A stretch of DNA of 64,000 nt. Source: JB111 sp052093225. Its GTDB lineage: Bacteria > Actinomycetota > Actinomycetes > Actinomycetales > Actinomycetaceae. The notes under the pieces were generated by a model. The model was not told the origin of the DNA. It did no database searches and worked only from the letters and a program-made list of their open reading frames with translations. The translations under genes were made by a program, and so were the position numbers. Location of the stretch: positions 1 to 64,000 of the forward strand of contig JBQDDG010000012.1 in assembly GCA_052093225.1 (NCBI GenBank), given 5' to 3'. Positions 53,587 through 62,522 of this stretch are shown here, piece by piece (position 1 is the stretch's first letter; each line of letters opens with the position of its first letter).

Positions 53587-55029
53587 CTACTTGCCGACGA
53601 GGAGCTGGCCGCACACGCGCAGGACCTCGCCGTTGATGCCGCCCGCCTGCGGGGAGGCGAGGAAGGCGATGGCCTCGGCGACGTCGACGGGCTTGCCGCC
53701 CTGCTGCAGCGACGACATCCGGCGGGACATCTCGCGCGGCACCGCGGGGATCTTCGCCGTCATCTCGGTCTCGATGAATCCCGGCGCGACGGCGTTGGCG
53801 GTCCCGCCCGACGCCGCCATCAGCGGAGCGAGCGCCCGCGTCATGCCGATGATCCCGGACTTCGCGTACCCGTAGTTCGTCTGGCCGCGGTTGCCCGCGA
53901 TCCCCGACGTCGACGCCAGCGAGATGACCCGCGGCGCGTGCGCGGCGTCGCCGAGGGCGCCCGGCTCGGCGAACGTCTCGTTCATCCGCACGGGCGCGCT
54001 GATGTTGACGGCGAGCAGGTCGGCGAACCGGTCCTCGGTCATGTTGGCGAGCAGCTTGTCGCGCAGGATGCCGGCGTTGTGCACGACGACGTCGAGCCGC
54101 CCGTACCGGCCGTGCGCGGCCGCGAGGATGCGCTCGGCGGCGTCCTCGCGCGTGACGTCGAGCTGGAGGGCGAGCCCGCCGGCGGTGTTCATCGTCGTCG
54201 CGAGGGCCTCGCCCGCCGCGGGGACGTCGACGCCGACGACGTGCGCGCCGTCGCGGGCCATCGTCCGCGCGATCTGCTCGCCGATCCCGCGCGCGGCGCC
54301 CGTCACCGCGACGACGAGCCCGGTCAGCGGCCGTGTCCAGTCCTCGGGCGCGGACCCGCCGGGGCCCGCGGTGAGGATCTGGCCGTCGACGAACGCGGAA
54401 CGCGCCGACAGCAGGAACCGCACGGCGCCCGCGGGGGAGGGGTCGCCGGCCGACGCGCCGGGCGCCAGCGCGACTCCGTTGCCCGTCGCCCCGTTGCGGA
54501 GCTCCTTGGCGAGCGAGCGGACGAACCCGTCGACGCCTGCGCGGGCCGCCGCGAGCCGCGGGGTGTCGTCCGGACCGGCCGCGCGCGAGAGCACGACGAC
54601 GCGCCCCCCGCGACCGAGGTTGCGCAGCGTGCCGCCGACGGCGAGGGCCGGGTCGGTGAGGTCGGCGCTGGTGGTGAGGCCGGTCGCCACGAGGATGACG
54701 GCGCCGGGCTTGCTCCCGCCGGGCTTGCTCCCGCCCGAGCCGGAGCCCGAGCCTGACCCGGAACCCCCGCCCCTCGGGCTGCTGAACGCGTCCGCGTCCC
54801 GCCGCACGTCGACGCCCCAGGCGAGCAGGTGCTCGACGAGCGCCTCGGTGTCCACGCGGGCGGCGTCGGAGCCGTCGGTGAGGACGAGGACGGGCCCGGG
54901 CACGAGCGGGGAGTCGACGGCGTCCAGGTCCGCGGTGCGGGCCAGCGCCGTCGGGCGGGGCAGGCCGAGCTGCTTGGCGATGGCGGCGCCGGGGCCGCCC
55001 GCGACGAAGGAGAGGTAGGAGTCGCTCAT
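53587..55029 (-). CDS. High-molecular-weight FabG-type 3-oxoacyl reductase
   Basis: 480 aa. The C-terminal half (about 230-480) is a complete short-chain dehydrogenase: TGAARGIGEQIA, NAGILRD, SLASTSGIAG with YGYAK (YxxxK) and GFIETEMTAKIP. The N-terminal half is a degenerate flavodoxin-like Rossmann domain as in FabG4 (Rv0242c), interrupted by a Gly-Ser repeat linker (about residues 88-108). It reduces or oxidises 3-oxo/3-hydroxyacyl thioesters. Starts within the thiolase stop (4-nt overlap). Confidence 0.92.
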   Translation of the reverse strand: MSDSYLSFVAGGPGAAIAKQLGLPRPTALARTADLDAVDSPLVPGPVLVLTDGSDAARVDTEALVEHLLAWGVDVRRDADAFSSPRGGGSGSGSGSGSGGSKPGGSKPGAVILVATGLTTSADLTDPALAVGGTLRNLGRGGRVVVLSRAAGPDDTPRLAAARAGVDGFVRSLAKELRNGATGNGVALAPGASAGDPSPAGAVRFLLSARSAFVDGQILTAGPGGSAPEDWTRPLTGLVVAVTGAARGIGEQIARTMARDGAHVVGVDVPAAGEALATTMNTAGGLALQLDVTREDAAERILAAAHGRYGRLDVVVHNAGILRDKLLANMTEDRFADLLAVNISAPVRMNETFAEPGALGDAAHAPRVISLASTSGIAGNRGQTNYGYAKSGIIGMTRALAPLMAASGGTANAVAPGFIETEMTAKIPAVPREMSRRMSSLQQGGKPVDVAEAIAFLASPQAGGINGEVLRVCGQLLVGK

Positions 55030-56348
55030 GCCGCCTCCAGCACCATCGCGACGGCCTGGCCGCCGGCCGCGCACACGGAGATGAGGCCGAGGGCCCTCTC
55101 CCCGGGTCGGACCTCGGACTCGCCGCGCTCGGCGAGCAGCTTGGCCAGGGTGCCGATGATCCGGCCGCCGGTCGCGGCGAACGGGTGGCCCGCCGCCAGC
55201 GACGACCCCGCCACGTTGAGGCGGCTGCGGTCGACCGTGCCGACCGGCTCGCTGCGGCCGAGGCGCTCGCGGGCGAACGTCTCGTCCTCGAGGGCGGCCA
55301 GGGTGGCGAGCACGGTGGAGGCGAAGGCCTCGTGGATCTCGACGTAGTCGAAGTCGGCGAGCGTGAGGCCCGTGCGCTCGAGCAGCGCGGGGATCGCGAA
55401 GGCGCCGCCCATGAGGAGGCCCTGCGCGCCGTCGACGAACGAGACCGCGCCCGGCTGCGCGTCGACCACGTGAGCGAGGACCGGCAGTCCCCGCTCGGTG
55501 GCCCACTCGTCGGAGGAGAGCAGGACGGCGGAGGCGCCGTCGGACAGGGGGGTGGAGTTGCCGGCGGTCATCGTCGGCGCGGGCGCCCCCTCGGGCAGGT
55601 TCTTCGTGCCGAACACGGGCTTGAGCTTGCCGAGCTTCTCCAGCGAGGTGTCCGCGCGCAGCGCCTCGTCGCGCGTGAGCCCGCGCAGGGGGGTGAGCAG
55701 GTCGTCGAAGAACCCGCGGTCGTAGGCGGCGGCGAGGTTCTGGTGGGACGCCAGCGCCAGCTCGTCCTGCGCCTCGCGGCTGATGCCCCACGCGGCGGTC
55801 GTCAGCGCCTGGTGCTCGCCCATCGACAGACCCGTGCGCGGCTCGCCCACGTCCGGCGCGACCGGCGCGAGGTCCTTGGGCCGCAGCGCGGTGAAGGCCT
55901 TGAGGCGGTCCTTCGTCGAGCGGGCGCGCGAGGCCTCGAGCAGGACCCGGCGCAGCTTGTCGGTGACGACGATCGGCGCGTCGGAGGCCGAGTCCGTGCC
56001 GCCCGCCACGCCGACCTCGATCTGACCGAGCGCGATCTTGTTCGCCACGCCGACCGCCGCCTCCATGCCCGTGGCGCACGCGCGCTGGACGTCGTAGGCG
56101 GGGGTGGTGGGGTCGAGCGCGGTGCCGAGGACCGACTCGCGGGTGAGGTTGAAGTCCTTGGGCTGCTTGAGCACGGCGCCGGCGGCCACCTCGTCGAGGC
56201 GCTCGCCGGCCAGGCCGGTGCGCGCGACGAGGCCCTCGATCGCGGCGGTGAGCAGGTCCTTGGGGCTGAGGCGGTCGAACTTGGAGCCCGCCTTGCCGAA
56301 CGGGGTGCGGTTCGCGGCCACGACGGCGGCGCGGCGCGGAGTGGGCAT
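55026..56348 (-). CDS. Acetyl-CoA acetyltransferase / thiolase (FadA2-like)
   Basis: 440 aa from ATG 56348; GTG three codons upstream is possible. Active-site Cys91 (VQRACATGMEA), EIHEAFAS, AAGHPFAATGGR with the catalytic His, and a C-terminal SVCAAGGQA with the second Cys. The same order thiolase-FabG-MaoC occurs in Rv0243-Rv0241c. It performs the thiolytic step of beta-oxidation. Read towards fabG and maoC from a promoter shared with the divergent tetR gene. Confidence 0.94.
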   Translation of the reverse strand: MPTPRRAAVVAANRTPFGKAGSKFDRLSPKDLLTAAIEGLVARTGLAGERLDEVAAGAVLKQPKDFNLTRESVLGTALDPTTPAYDVQRACATGMEAAVGVANKIALGQIEVGVAGGTDSASDAPIVVTDKLRRVLLEASRARSTKDRLKAFTALRPKDLAPVAPDVGEPRTGLSMGEHQALTTAAWGISREAQDELALASHQNLAAAYDRGFFDDLLTPLRGLTRDEALRADTSLEKLGKLKPVFGTKNLPEGAPAPTMTAGNSTPLSDGASAVLLSSDEWATERGLPVLAHVVDAQPGAVSFVDGAQGLLMGGAFAIPALLERTGLTLADFDYVEIHEAFASTVLATLAALEDETFARERLGRSEPVGTVDRSRLNVAGSSLAAGHPFAATGGRIIGTLAKLLAERGESEVRPGERALGLISVCAAGGQAVAMVLEAA

Positions 56349-56407
56349 GGGAATCACGTGGGTCCTCGCTTCGGTGGGCGGGCGGTGAGTCGGGAGAACT
56401 GTGTCCG

Positions 56408-56438
56408 GTATCTGGCTCGTACCGAAGGTACCTGATAC
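56408..56438. promoter_or_regulatory. Probable TetR operator between thiolase and tetR genes
   Basis: An interrupted palindrome: GTATC (56408-56412) and GATAC (56434-56438) surround TACC-GAA-GGTA (56420-56430). It lies 9 nt before the tetR start and about 60 nt before the thiolase start, where it could control both directions. Confidence 0.65.
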
Positions 56439-56447
56439 TTTGAGTTC

Positions 56448-57638
56448 ATGGTACAGGCCGAGCGAGAGGATGTCGCCGGGGAGGGCACGCCTCCCGGTGG
56501 CGACGGGAGCGCCGATGTGGGCGTCGGTCCCGACGTCGATCCCGACGCGCGCGCCGGCTCTCTTACTGACGCGCGCTCGGGCCCTGACTCGAGCGTGGGG
56601 TCCGGCGCGCGCCCCGACGCCGACACGGGCTCCGCCGTCGACGACGCGCAGCCCAGCCGGCCCGACGGCCGGACCACCCGCTGGGAGCAGCACCGCGCCG
56701 CGCGTCGGCTCGACCTCGTGCGCGCCGCCCGCCGGTCGGTCCACGAGCGCGGCCCCGACGTCTCGATGGACGAGCTCGCCACGGACATCGGCACGTCCAA
56801 GTCGATCCTCTACCGCTACTTCACGGACAAGGCCGGGCTGCAGCGCGCCGTCGGCGGGCACGTGCTCGACCGCATGCTCCGCGAGCTCACCGAGGCCGCC
56901 ACCGGGATCGGGGGGCCGCGCGAGCGCATCCACTCGATGGTGGCGCACTACCTCCAGATGGTCGACGACGCCCCGCACGTCTACGCGTTCGTCACCTCAC
57001 CCGCGATCGAGGCGTCCAGCGAGGTGCGCGGGTTCGTCGAGGAGGTCGACGCCGTCGTCGCGCACACGCTCGTCCCCGCGGTCCTCGGCCTCGAGGACGA
57101 CGCCGACATCGAGGAGATCCCGCGCGAGCTGGCGGCGCGCGCCACGCTGTGGGCCGCCGGCGTCACCGGGACCGTGCGCTCCGTCGCCGACCGCTGGCTC
57201 GCCGCGCGCGCCGCCCTCGAGCGCGACGGCATCGCCCTCCCCTCCGACGGCGGTGCTCCCCTCGCGGGGACCGGCTCGGCCGGCGCGGCCGCGGCCTCGG
57301 TCTCTGCCACGGGCGACTCGGCCGGTTCGGGCGACGCAATGAGCCCGGCCGGCACGTCCAGCTCGTCGAGCTCGACCAGCTCGACCGGCGCACCCGCCCG
57401 TCCCTCTCCCTCCCCGACCCCGGACCGGCCGGACCGCACCGCGGTGCCGGGCGCCGTCGTCGGGGGACCGCTCCACCCCGACCTCGAGAGCACGCTCGCG
57501 GGCATCGACCGCAGCGAGCTCGCCGCCTTCATCGCCTCCTGGCTGTGGGACGGCGCCGTCGGCGTGCTGCGCCGCGCGCGGACCGACACCCGCCCACGCA
57601 CCGTCACCCAGAACCGAACCGACAAGGACGTCCCGTGA
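56448..57638 (+). CDS. TetR-family regulator with long disordered extensions
   Basis: 396 aa; ordinary TetR proteins are about 200. The DNA-binding domain begins at about residue 84 (RLDLVRAARRSVHERG, then MDELATDIGTSKSILYRYFTDKAGL). The preceding 80 residues are Asp/Gly/Ser-rich, and a Ser/Thr/Pro-rich insert (about 255-340) splits the ligand domain, whose last helix resumes at LAAFIASWLWDGAVGVL. Probably a local repressor of the fatty-acid genes on both sides. The stop overlaps the acyl-CoA oxidase start by 4 nt (GTGA). Confidence 0.88.
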   Translation: MVQAEREDVAGEGTPPGGDGSADVGVGPDVDPDARAGSLTDARSGPDSSVGSGARPDADTGSAVDDAQPSRPDGRTTRWEQHRAARRLDLVRAARRSVHERGPDVSMDELATDIGTSKSILYRYFTDKAGLQRAVGGHVLDRMLRELTEAATGIGGPRERIHSMVAHYLQMVDDAPHVYAFVTSPAIEASSEVRGFVEEVDAVVAHTLVPAVLGLEDDADIEEIPRELAARATLWAAGVTGTVRSVADRWLAARAALERDGIALPSDGGAPLAGTGSAGAAAASVSATGDSAGSGDAMSPAGTSSSSSSTSSTGAPARPSPSPTPDRPDRTAVPGAVVGGPLHPDLESTLAGIDRSELAAFIASWLWDGAVGVLRRARTDTRPRTVTQNRTDKDVP

Positions 57639-59788
57639 CACAGACACCCATCCGACCTGAGGACCGCACCGACGAGTCGACGCCGTCCGCGCACACACCG
57701 CCGTCGGCGAACCGACCGGGCGCGCGCATCGACGTCGGCGAGATCACCCGGCTGCTCGGCGGCCGCTGGTGGCACCTGCGCGAGGAGGCCCGCGACCTGG
57801 CGCTCGACCCGCGCATGCGCAAGATCGAGGGCCTCACGCACCACGAGCACCGCGAACGGGTCCTCGAGCAGATCCACCTGCTCACCGAGCTCGGCGACCC
57901 GCACCGGGCGTTCCCCGCGCGGCTCGGCGGCAAGGACGACCACGGCGGCTCGCTCGCGACGTTCGAGGAGCTCGTCGTGGCCGACCCGTCGCTGCAGATC
58001 AAGGCGGGCGTCCAGTGGGGACTCTTCGCGTCGGCGATCCTCCACCTCGGCACCACCGAGCAGCACGACCGCTGGCTGCCGGACGCCATGGACCTCACCG
58101 TGCCCGGCGCGTTCGCCATGACCGAGCGGGGCCACGGCTCCGACGTCTCCGGCGTGCTGACGACCGCCACCTACGACGCCGGGAGCGACGAGCTCGTCGT
58201 CCACACACCCGTGGAGTCCGCGCAGAAGGAGTACCTCGGCAACGCCGCGCTGCACGGCAAGGCCGCGGTCGTGTTCGCGCAGCTGATCGTCAACGGGATC
58301 AACCACGGCGTGCACGCGGTCTACGTGCCGATCCGCGAGGAGCGCCCGGACGGGTCGCTGTGCTACCTGCCCGGCGTCGGCGGGTCCGACGACGGCGTCA
58401 AGGGCGGCCTCAACGGCATCGACAACGGGCGGCTCTGGTTCGAGCACGTCCGCGTCCCGCGGACCAACCTCCTCCCGCGCTACGGCGCCATCGCCGCCGA
58501 CGGCACCTACTCCTCGCCGATCGAGTCGCCCGGGCGGCGGTTCTTCACGATGCTGTCGACGCTCGTGCAGGGCCGCGTGTCCCTGTCGAACTCGGCCACC
58601 GGCGCGGCGCGGATGGCGCTCGCGATCGCCGTGCGGCACGCCGAGCAGCGCCGGCAGTTCACGGGCGGCGACCCGGAGGAGGAGGTCGTGCTCCTCGACT
58701 ATCAGCGCCACCAGCGCAGGCTGCTGCCGCGCATCGCGCGCACCTACGCGCTGACGTTCCTCGGGGCCGACCTGCTCGAGCGCTTCGACGACGTCTTCTC
58801 CGGCCGGCACGACACCGACGAGGACCGGCAGGACCTCGAGACGCTGGCCGCGGCCACGAAGCCGCTCGCCACCTGGAACGCCCTCGACACCATCCAGGAG
58901 GCCCGCGAGGCCTGCGGCGGGGCCGGCTACATGGCCGAGAACCGGCTCACCGGTCTGCACGCCGACCTCGACGTGTACGCCACCTTCGAGGGCGACAACA
59001 ACGTGCTCCTCCAGCTCGTCGGGAAGCGGCTGCTCACCGACGCCGGCAAGGAGATGATGCAGATGGACGTGGCCGGGACCGCGCGGTGGGTCGCCGCGCG
59101 GGCCGCGGACACGGCGATGCACCGCACGCCGCTGCGCCGGGCCGCGCAGTCCATCCGGGACTCCGGCTCGAAGGCGCGTTCCGCCGGGCACCTGCGGTCC
59201 GCGGACGCCCAGCGCGAGCTCCTCGAGGAGCGCGTGGAGACGATGGTCGAGGAGATCACGCTCGGGATGCGGGCCTCGCGCGGGGCGTCGGACGAGAAGG
59301 CGTTCGAGGTCTTCAACTCCTTCCAGGACCGCATCATCGCGGCCGCCCGCGCGCACGGGGAGCTGCTCGCGTGGGAGGCGTTCACCGACGCGCTCGGGCG
59401 CGTGCGGGACAAGGAGACGTTCGAGCTCCTGCGGACCGTGCGGGACCTGTACGGGCTCACCGTCATCGAGGCCGACCTCGCCTGGTACCTCGTCAACGGG
59501 CGGATGTCCGTGCAGCGCGCGCGGACAGTGACGAGCTACGTCGAGCGGCTGCTCGCCCGGCTGCGGCCGCACGCCGGTGCGCTGGTGGACGCCTTCGGGT
59601 ACTCCGAGGGGCACCTGGGCGCGCCGATCGCCGGGCCCGGGGTGGCCGAGCGGCACGCCGAGGCGCGGGAGTACGCGCGCAGGCAGCGGGCCACCGGGGA
59701 GGCGCCGGTCGAGGAGAAGACCATGCGGGCGCGGGCGAAGCAGGAGTCCCAGGCGGCGACGGAGGAGCAGCCCGGCGCGCCTGCGTAG
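57635..59788 (+). CDS. Acyl-CoA oxidase / dehydrogenase
   Basis: 717 aa from GTG 57635. FAMTERGHGSDVSGVLTTAT is the acyl-CoA oxidase flavin segment (TExGHGS rather than the dehydrogenase TEPxAGS), with SNSATGAARMALAIAVRHAEQRRQF, CGGAGYMAENRL and ATFEGDNNVLL; an ACOX-type C-terminal domain follows (about 500-690). First step of beta-oxidation, FAD-dependent. Co-translated with tetR. The last 30 residues are a charged Gln/Glu/Ala tail. Confidence 0.92.
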   Translation: MTQTPIRPEDRTDESTPSAHTPPSANRPGARIDVGEITRLLGGRWWHLREEARDLALDPRMRKIEGLTHHEHRERVLEQIHLLTELGDPHRAFPARLGGKDDHGGSLATFEELVVADPSLQIKAGVQWGLFASAILHLGTTEQHDRWLPDAMDLTVPGAFAMTERGHGSDVSGVLTTATYDAGSDELVVHTPVESAQKEYLGNAALHGKAAVVFAQLIVNGINHGVHAVYVPIREERPDGSLCYLPGVGGSDDGVKGGLNGIDNGRLWFEHVRVPRTNLLPRYGAIAADGTYSSPIESPGRRFFTMLSTLVQGRVSLSNSATGAARMALAIAVRHAEQRRQFTGGDPEEEVVLLDYQRHQRRLLPRIARTYALTFLGADLLERFDDVFSGRHDTDEDRQDLETLAAATKPLATWNALDTIQEAREACGGAGYMAENRLTGLHADLDVYATFEGDNNVLLQLVGKRLLTDAGKEMMQMDVAGTARWVAARAADTAMHRTPLRRAAQSIRDSGSKARSAGHLRSADAQRELLEERVETMVEEITLGMRASRGASDEKAFEVFNSFQDRIIAAARAHGELLAWEAFTDALGRVRDKETFELLRTVRDLYGLTVIEADLAWYLVNGRMSVQRARTVTSYVERLLARLRPHAGALVDAFGYSEGHLGAPIAGPGVAERHAEAREYARRQRATGEAPVEEKTMRARAKQESQAATEEQPGAPA

Positions 59789-59899
59789 GGACGTGCGTGC
59801 AGGGCCGGCGCCGGCGCCGAGAGGAGCGGTTCGACGGGGCGGCTGCGGCAGGGAGGAGAGCTGCCGGAGCGGGGACAACCGTGCAGGTGAGCTCGACGT

Positions 59900-60808
59900 T
59901 CACAGCGGGGTCGCCGCCCCTGCCGGCTCCCGTGGCGGCGTCCACGTCCGCCGCGTCTCGAGCACCCAGAACGTGATGAACAGGGCGATCTCGTACCACT
60001 CGACCGCCAGCAGCGCGTAGTCCCAACCGGCCAGGTGGAGGACGCCGAACACCGGGGTGCCCACGACCATGAGCAGGAAGATCGCCCGGTACTTGCGGCG
60101 GTGGTCGCGGCGCTCGCCGTCGAGGGATGCCTCCTCCGCACCGCAGGCCTCCGGCCACGCGTGGCTCCCGACGGCGATGGCCAGGTTCACGACGAACAGC
60201 ACGGCCGCGGTGCCGTGGACCCAGGCGAAGTCGCCGCCCTCGATCACGCGCCACACGACCAGCACCACGAACGCGACGAGCACCGCGTTCATCGCGTTCG
60301 AAATCGTGCGGGTGGGGCGGTGGCGCTCGAGCGGGGCCGGCCGCCACGGTGCGAGCCTGATCTCGACGACGATGAACAGCGCCGCCACGACCAGCACGGT
60401 CACGCACGACGCCCGCAGTGCCGCCACCATCTCGTCGCGCCCGGTCGGGTCGAGTGCGCTGAGGTTCTCGCCGACGCCGGTCGGCACCAGGGCGACGAAG
60501 ATCGCGAAGAACCCCGCGACGTCGAGACTGAAGTCCTCCAGCGCCGACGAGCCCCGGTACGCCACCAGGCACGCCGCGATCGCCACCAGGACGCCGACGA
60601 ACATGTCCCGGATCGGCCCGAGGTAGTACGCGCTGATCGACGTCTCGATCGTCCCCCACCAGAAGAACGCGAGTACGGACCCGAGCAGCAGCAGCGCGGG
60701 CAGGGTGATGAGGATGAGCCGCAGGTACCGGTAGGTCGCTCGCGTCACGAGGGCGTCAGGTTGTGGCGAGCTCGTGCCGGGGTTGGCGGGCTGATGCTCG
60801 GAGCTCAT
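59900..60808 (-). CDS. Multi-spanning membrane protein
   Basis: 302 aa from ATG 60808. About seven membrane segments beginning near residue 28; ISAYYLGPIRDMFVGVLVAIAA and FFAIFVALVPTGVGE are the best conserved-looking parts. A long cytoplasmic loop (EEASLDGERRDHRRKYR) precedes the last two helices. I do not recognise the family. Divergent from the nuclease gene, with palindrome B2 between; the 111-nt spacer to the acyl-CoA oxidase gene shows nothing. Confidence 0.65.
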   Translation of the reverse strand: MSSEHQPANPGTSSPQPDALVTRATYRYLRLILITLPALLLLGSVLAFFWWGTIETSISAYYLGPIRDMFVGVLVAIAACLVAYRGSSALEDFSLDVAGFFAIFVALVPTGVGENLSALDPTGRDEMVAALRASCVTVLVVAALFIVVEIRLAPWRPAPLERHRPTRTISNAMNAVLVAFVVLVVWRVIEGGDFAWVHGTAAVLFVVNLAIAVGSHAWPEACGAEEASLDGERRDHRRKYRAIFLLMVVGTPVFGVLHLAGWDYALLAVEWYEIALFITFWVLETRRTWTPPREPAGAATPL

Positions 60809-60880
60809 GGTGGCATCGTCGCGGGGGCGTGACCGGCTGTCGAACGGGCATCGGCGGTGAGTCGTGCTCGCTCGCTTCGC

Positions 60881-60949
60881 CGAGCGGATGGGTTGTGCCG
60901 CGAGACATTGCCCTGAGGGCATTGAGTCGGCACACAGACCATCCGCTCG
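60881..60949. repeat. 69-nt CGAG/CTCG palindromic element, copy B2
   Basis: The ends CGAGCGGATGG and CCATCCGCTCG pair perfectly over 11 bp; the centre TGCCC-TGA-GGGCA forms an inner stem. Pair 5/65 is C-G here, A-T in B1 and G-C in A3. It lies in the 282-nt divergent spacer, 142 nt before the nuclease gene. Confidence 0.9.
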
Positions 60950-61090
60950 GCGGGTTGAGCGGGGCGGGCGAGGGAGAGCGGGCCGGGAGCGGGAAGGGCG
61001 AGGGCACCGATCTCATCCACAGGCAGGGGCGCCGGGGCTGCATCCACAGGGCCGCGTCGGGGTTGTCGTCGTCGGGGCGAGGCTCGATCC

Positions 61091-62113
61091 ATGAAGCCCC
61101 TCAGCGCGCGGAAGCTGCCCGCGGTCCCGGCCGTGCTCGCGTCGGACCGAGGTCGGGTGGTCGGCGCGACCGATGGCGAGGGGGCGTCGTTCGTGCCGGT
61201 GCGCCGCGGGCTCGTCGCCGCGATCCCCGATGCCCTCGACGCGCACGCGCGTGGCCGGGCGGTACACATGGCGCGCTGCGTGGCCGTGAGCCGAGCGACC
61301 CGGTCCGCGCACGCGCTGTCCCGCCTCTCGGCAGCCGTGATGATCGGGCTGTACGTGTGGTCCGTCCCTGACCGCCCCGACGTGACCGGCCCCGACGACC
61401 GTGAGCAGGGTCGGCATCTCGACCACGACCGCCACGTGGCCGAGCTCCCGGACGACGACGTCGTGATCATCAACGGCGTACCGGTGACGAACCTGGAACG
61501 GACCGCCGTGGACTGTGCGAGGTTCGAGCACCCGCGCGATGCCCTGGTGGTTGCCGACGATGTGCTCGCCGTGCTTGCCAACGCCGATCGACGCGAGCCG
61601 GACCGCACGAATCGCTCGGCGGAGCAGGTGAGGGCACGGCTGATCGCGCGGGTGGAGGCGCTTCCCGCGGGTTCGCGCGGTCGGCGCCAGGCGCGTGCGG
61701 TACTGACGTGGGCGTCGCCGTGGTCGGAGTCGCCGTGGGAGAGCCACGTGCGGTGGATCGTGCTGTGCTGGGGGCGCCGCGACGTCGTGCTGCAGTGCCG
61801 GATCGACACCGGGTTCGGCACCTACTACTCGGACCTCGCGCTTCCGGACGGCACGCGCGCAGACGGGACGACCCGGTACGTGCACATCGAGTTCGACGGG
61901 AGGGTCAAGTACTCGAGGGGGAGCGCGGCCGCATCGGGAAAGGTCGTCGTGGACGAGCGGAACCGCGAGCGCGCGATCGAGGAGTCGGGTGATGCCGTCG
62001 TGCGGCTCGTCGCGGGGGAGGCGGCGCAGTCGCAGGTGGTGGTCGCGAAGATCCAGAAGGCGATGCGTACCGCGGGGCCGCGGCTTCTCCCGGTCCGTGA
62101 GCTCGGGCGGTGA
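61091..62113 (+). CDS. AbiEi-like / Vsr-fold (DUF559-type) nuclease-like protein
   Basis: 340 aa. The middle has VTNLERTAVDCARFEHPRDA, the motif of AbiEi-type antitoxin and related proteins. The C-terminal part (about 215-320) has SPWESHVRW, a conserved Asp in YYSDLALPDG and HIEFDGRVKYS, the E-D-ExDG order of Vsr/DUF559 endonuclease folds. No partner toxin gene (AbiEii) is present. No Shine-Dalgarno is evident; GAGGCT lies 6 nt before the ATG. Palindromes B2 and B3 flank it in the same orientation. Confidence 0.72.
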   Translation: MKPLSARKLPAVPAVLASDRGRVVGATDGEGASFVPVRRGLVAAIPDALDAHARGRAVHMARCVAVSRATRSAHALSRLSAAVMIGLYVWSVPDRPDVTGPDDREQGRHLDHDRHVAELPDDDVVIINGVPVTNLERTAVDCARFEHPRDALVVADDVLAVLANADRREPDRTNRSAEQVRARLIARVEALPAGSRGRRQARAVLTWASPWSESPWESHVRWIVLCWGRRDVVLQCRIDTGFGTYYSDLALPDGTRADGTTRYVHIEFDGRVKYSRGSAAASGKVVVDERNRERAIEESGDAVVRLVAGEAAQSQVVVAKIQKAMRTAGPRLLPVRELGR

Positions 62114-62159
62114 GGTCTCCGACGGGGCGGTGGGTGGACCTCGTGCCGTCCGGGGGCGG

Positions 62160-62228
62160 CGAGCGGATGGGGTGTGTCGCGAGGGGATGCCCTCAGCACG
62201 TCCGCTCGGTACGCAACCCATCCTCTCG
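62160..62228. repeat. 69-nt CGAG/CTCG palindromic element, copy B3 (degenerate)
   Basis: The ends CGAGCGGATGGG and CCCATCCTCTCG pair over 11 of 12 bp, but the inner right arm has drifted (CGTCCGCTCGG), so only the outer stem is intact. It begins 47 nt after the nuclease gene stop and is followed without a gap by a 7-bp tandem repeat. Confidence 0.82.
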
Positions 62229-62283
62229 GTGGCAGGTGGCAGGTGGCAGGTGGCAGGTGGCAGGTGGCAGGTGGCAGGTGGCA
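62228..62283. repeat. Eight tandem GGTGGCA heptamers
   Basis: 56 bp of exact 7-bp units starting on the last base of palindrome B3. It is non-coding, in the 409-nt spacer before purL; the remainder of that spacer (62284-62522) shows no feature beyond a GAGG ribosome site for purL. Confidence 0.92.
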
Positions 62284-62522
62284 GGGCGCGGGCGGCGCGG
62301 CACGGGGCACAGGGGCAGTCGGTGTGCCGAGGACGCCCAGAGCATGGGCGGGGCTGACCGCCCTGTGAGCCGCCGGGTAGATTCAGCGCAGTCCCTGCCC
62401 GCGCGCGTGCCTCGCGGGGCCGGTGCTGAGGGCTCGAGGCCGACAGACCTTCGAGCCGCACGCAGCGTCGGTCGCGCGTCGCGCCGCACGCCGGCACCAG
62501 CCGTTCCTGTGAGGTCGTCGAG

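Noticed and set aside
61091..62113. Complete AbiE toxin-antitoxin system
   Set aside because: No AbiEii nucleotidyltransferase-like toxin gene on either side; the next gene is purL.
33963..62228. 69-nt palindromes as integron attC sites
   Set aside because: Length range and hairpin shape fit loosely, but the terminal GTTRRRY/RYYYAAC core sites are absent and there is no integrase gene.
33963..62228. 69-nt palindromes as ordinary intrinsic terminators only
   Set aside because: No U-tract follows them, one copy lies in a divergent spacer (60881), and two occur in tandem in one spacer; some may still terminate transcription.
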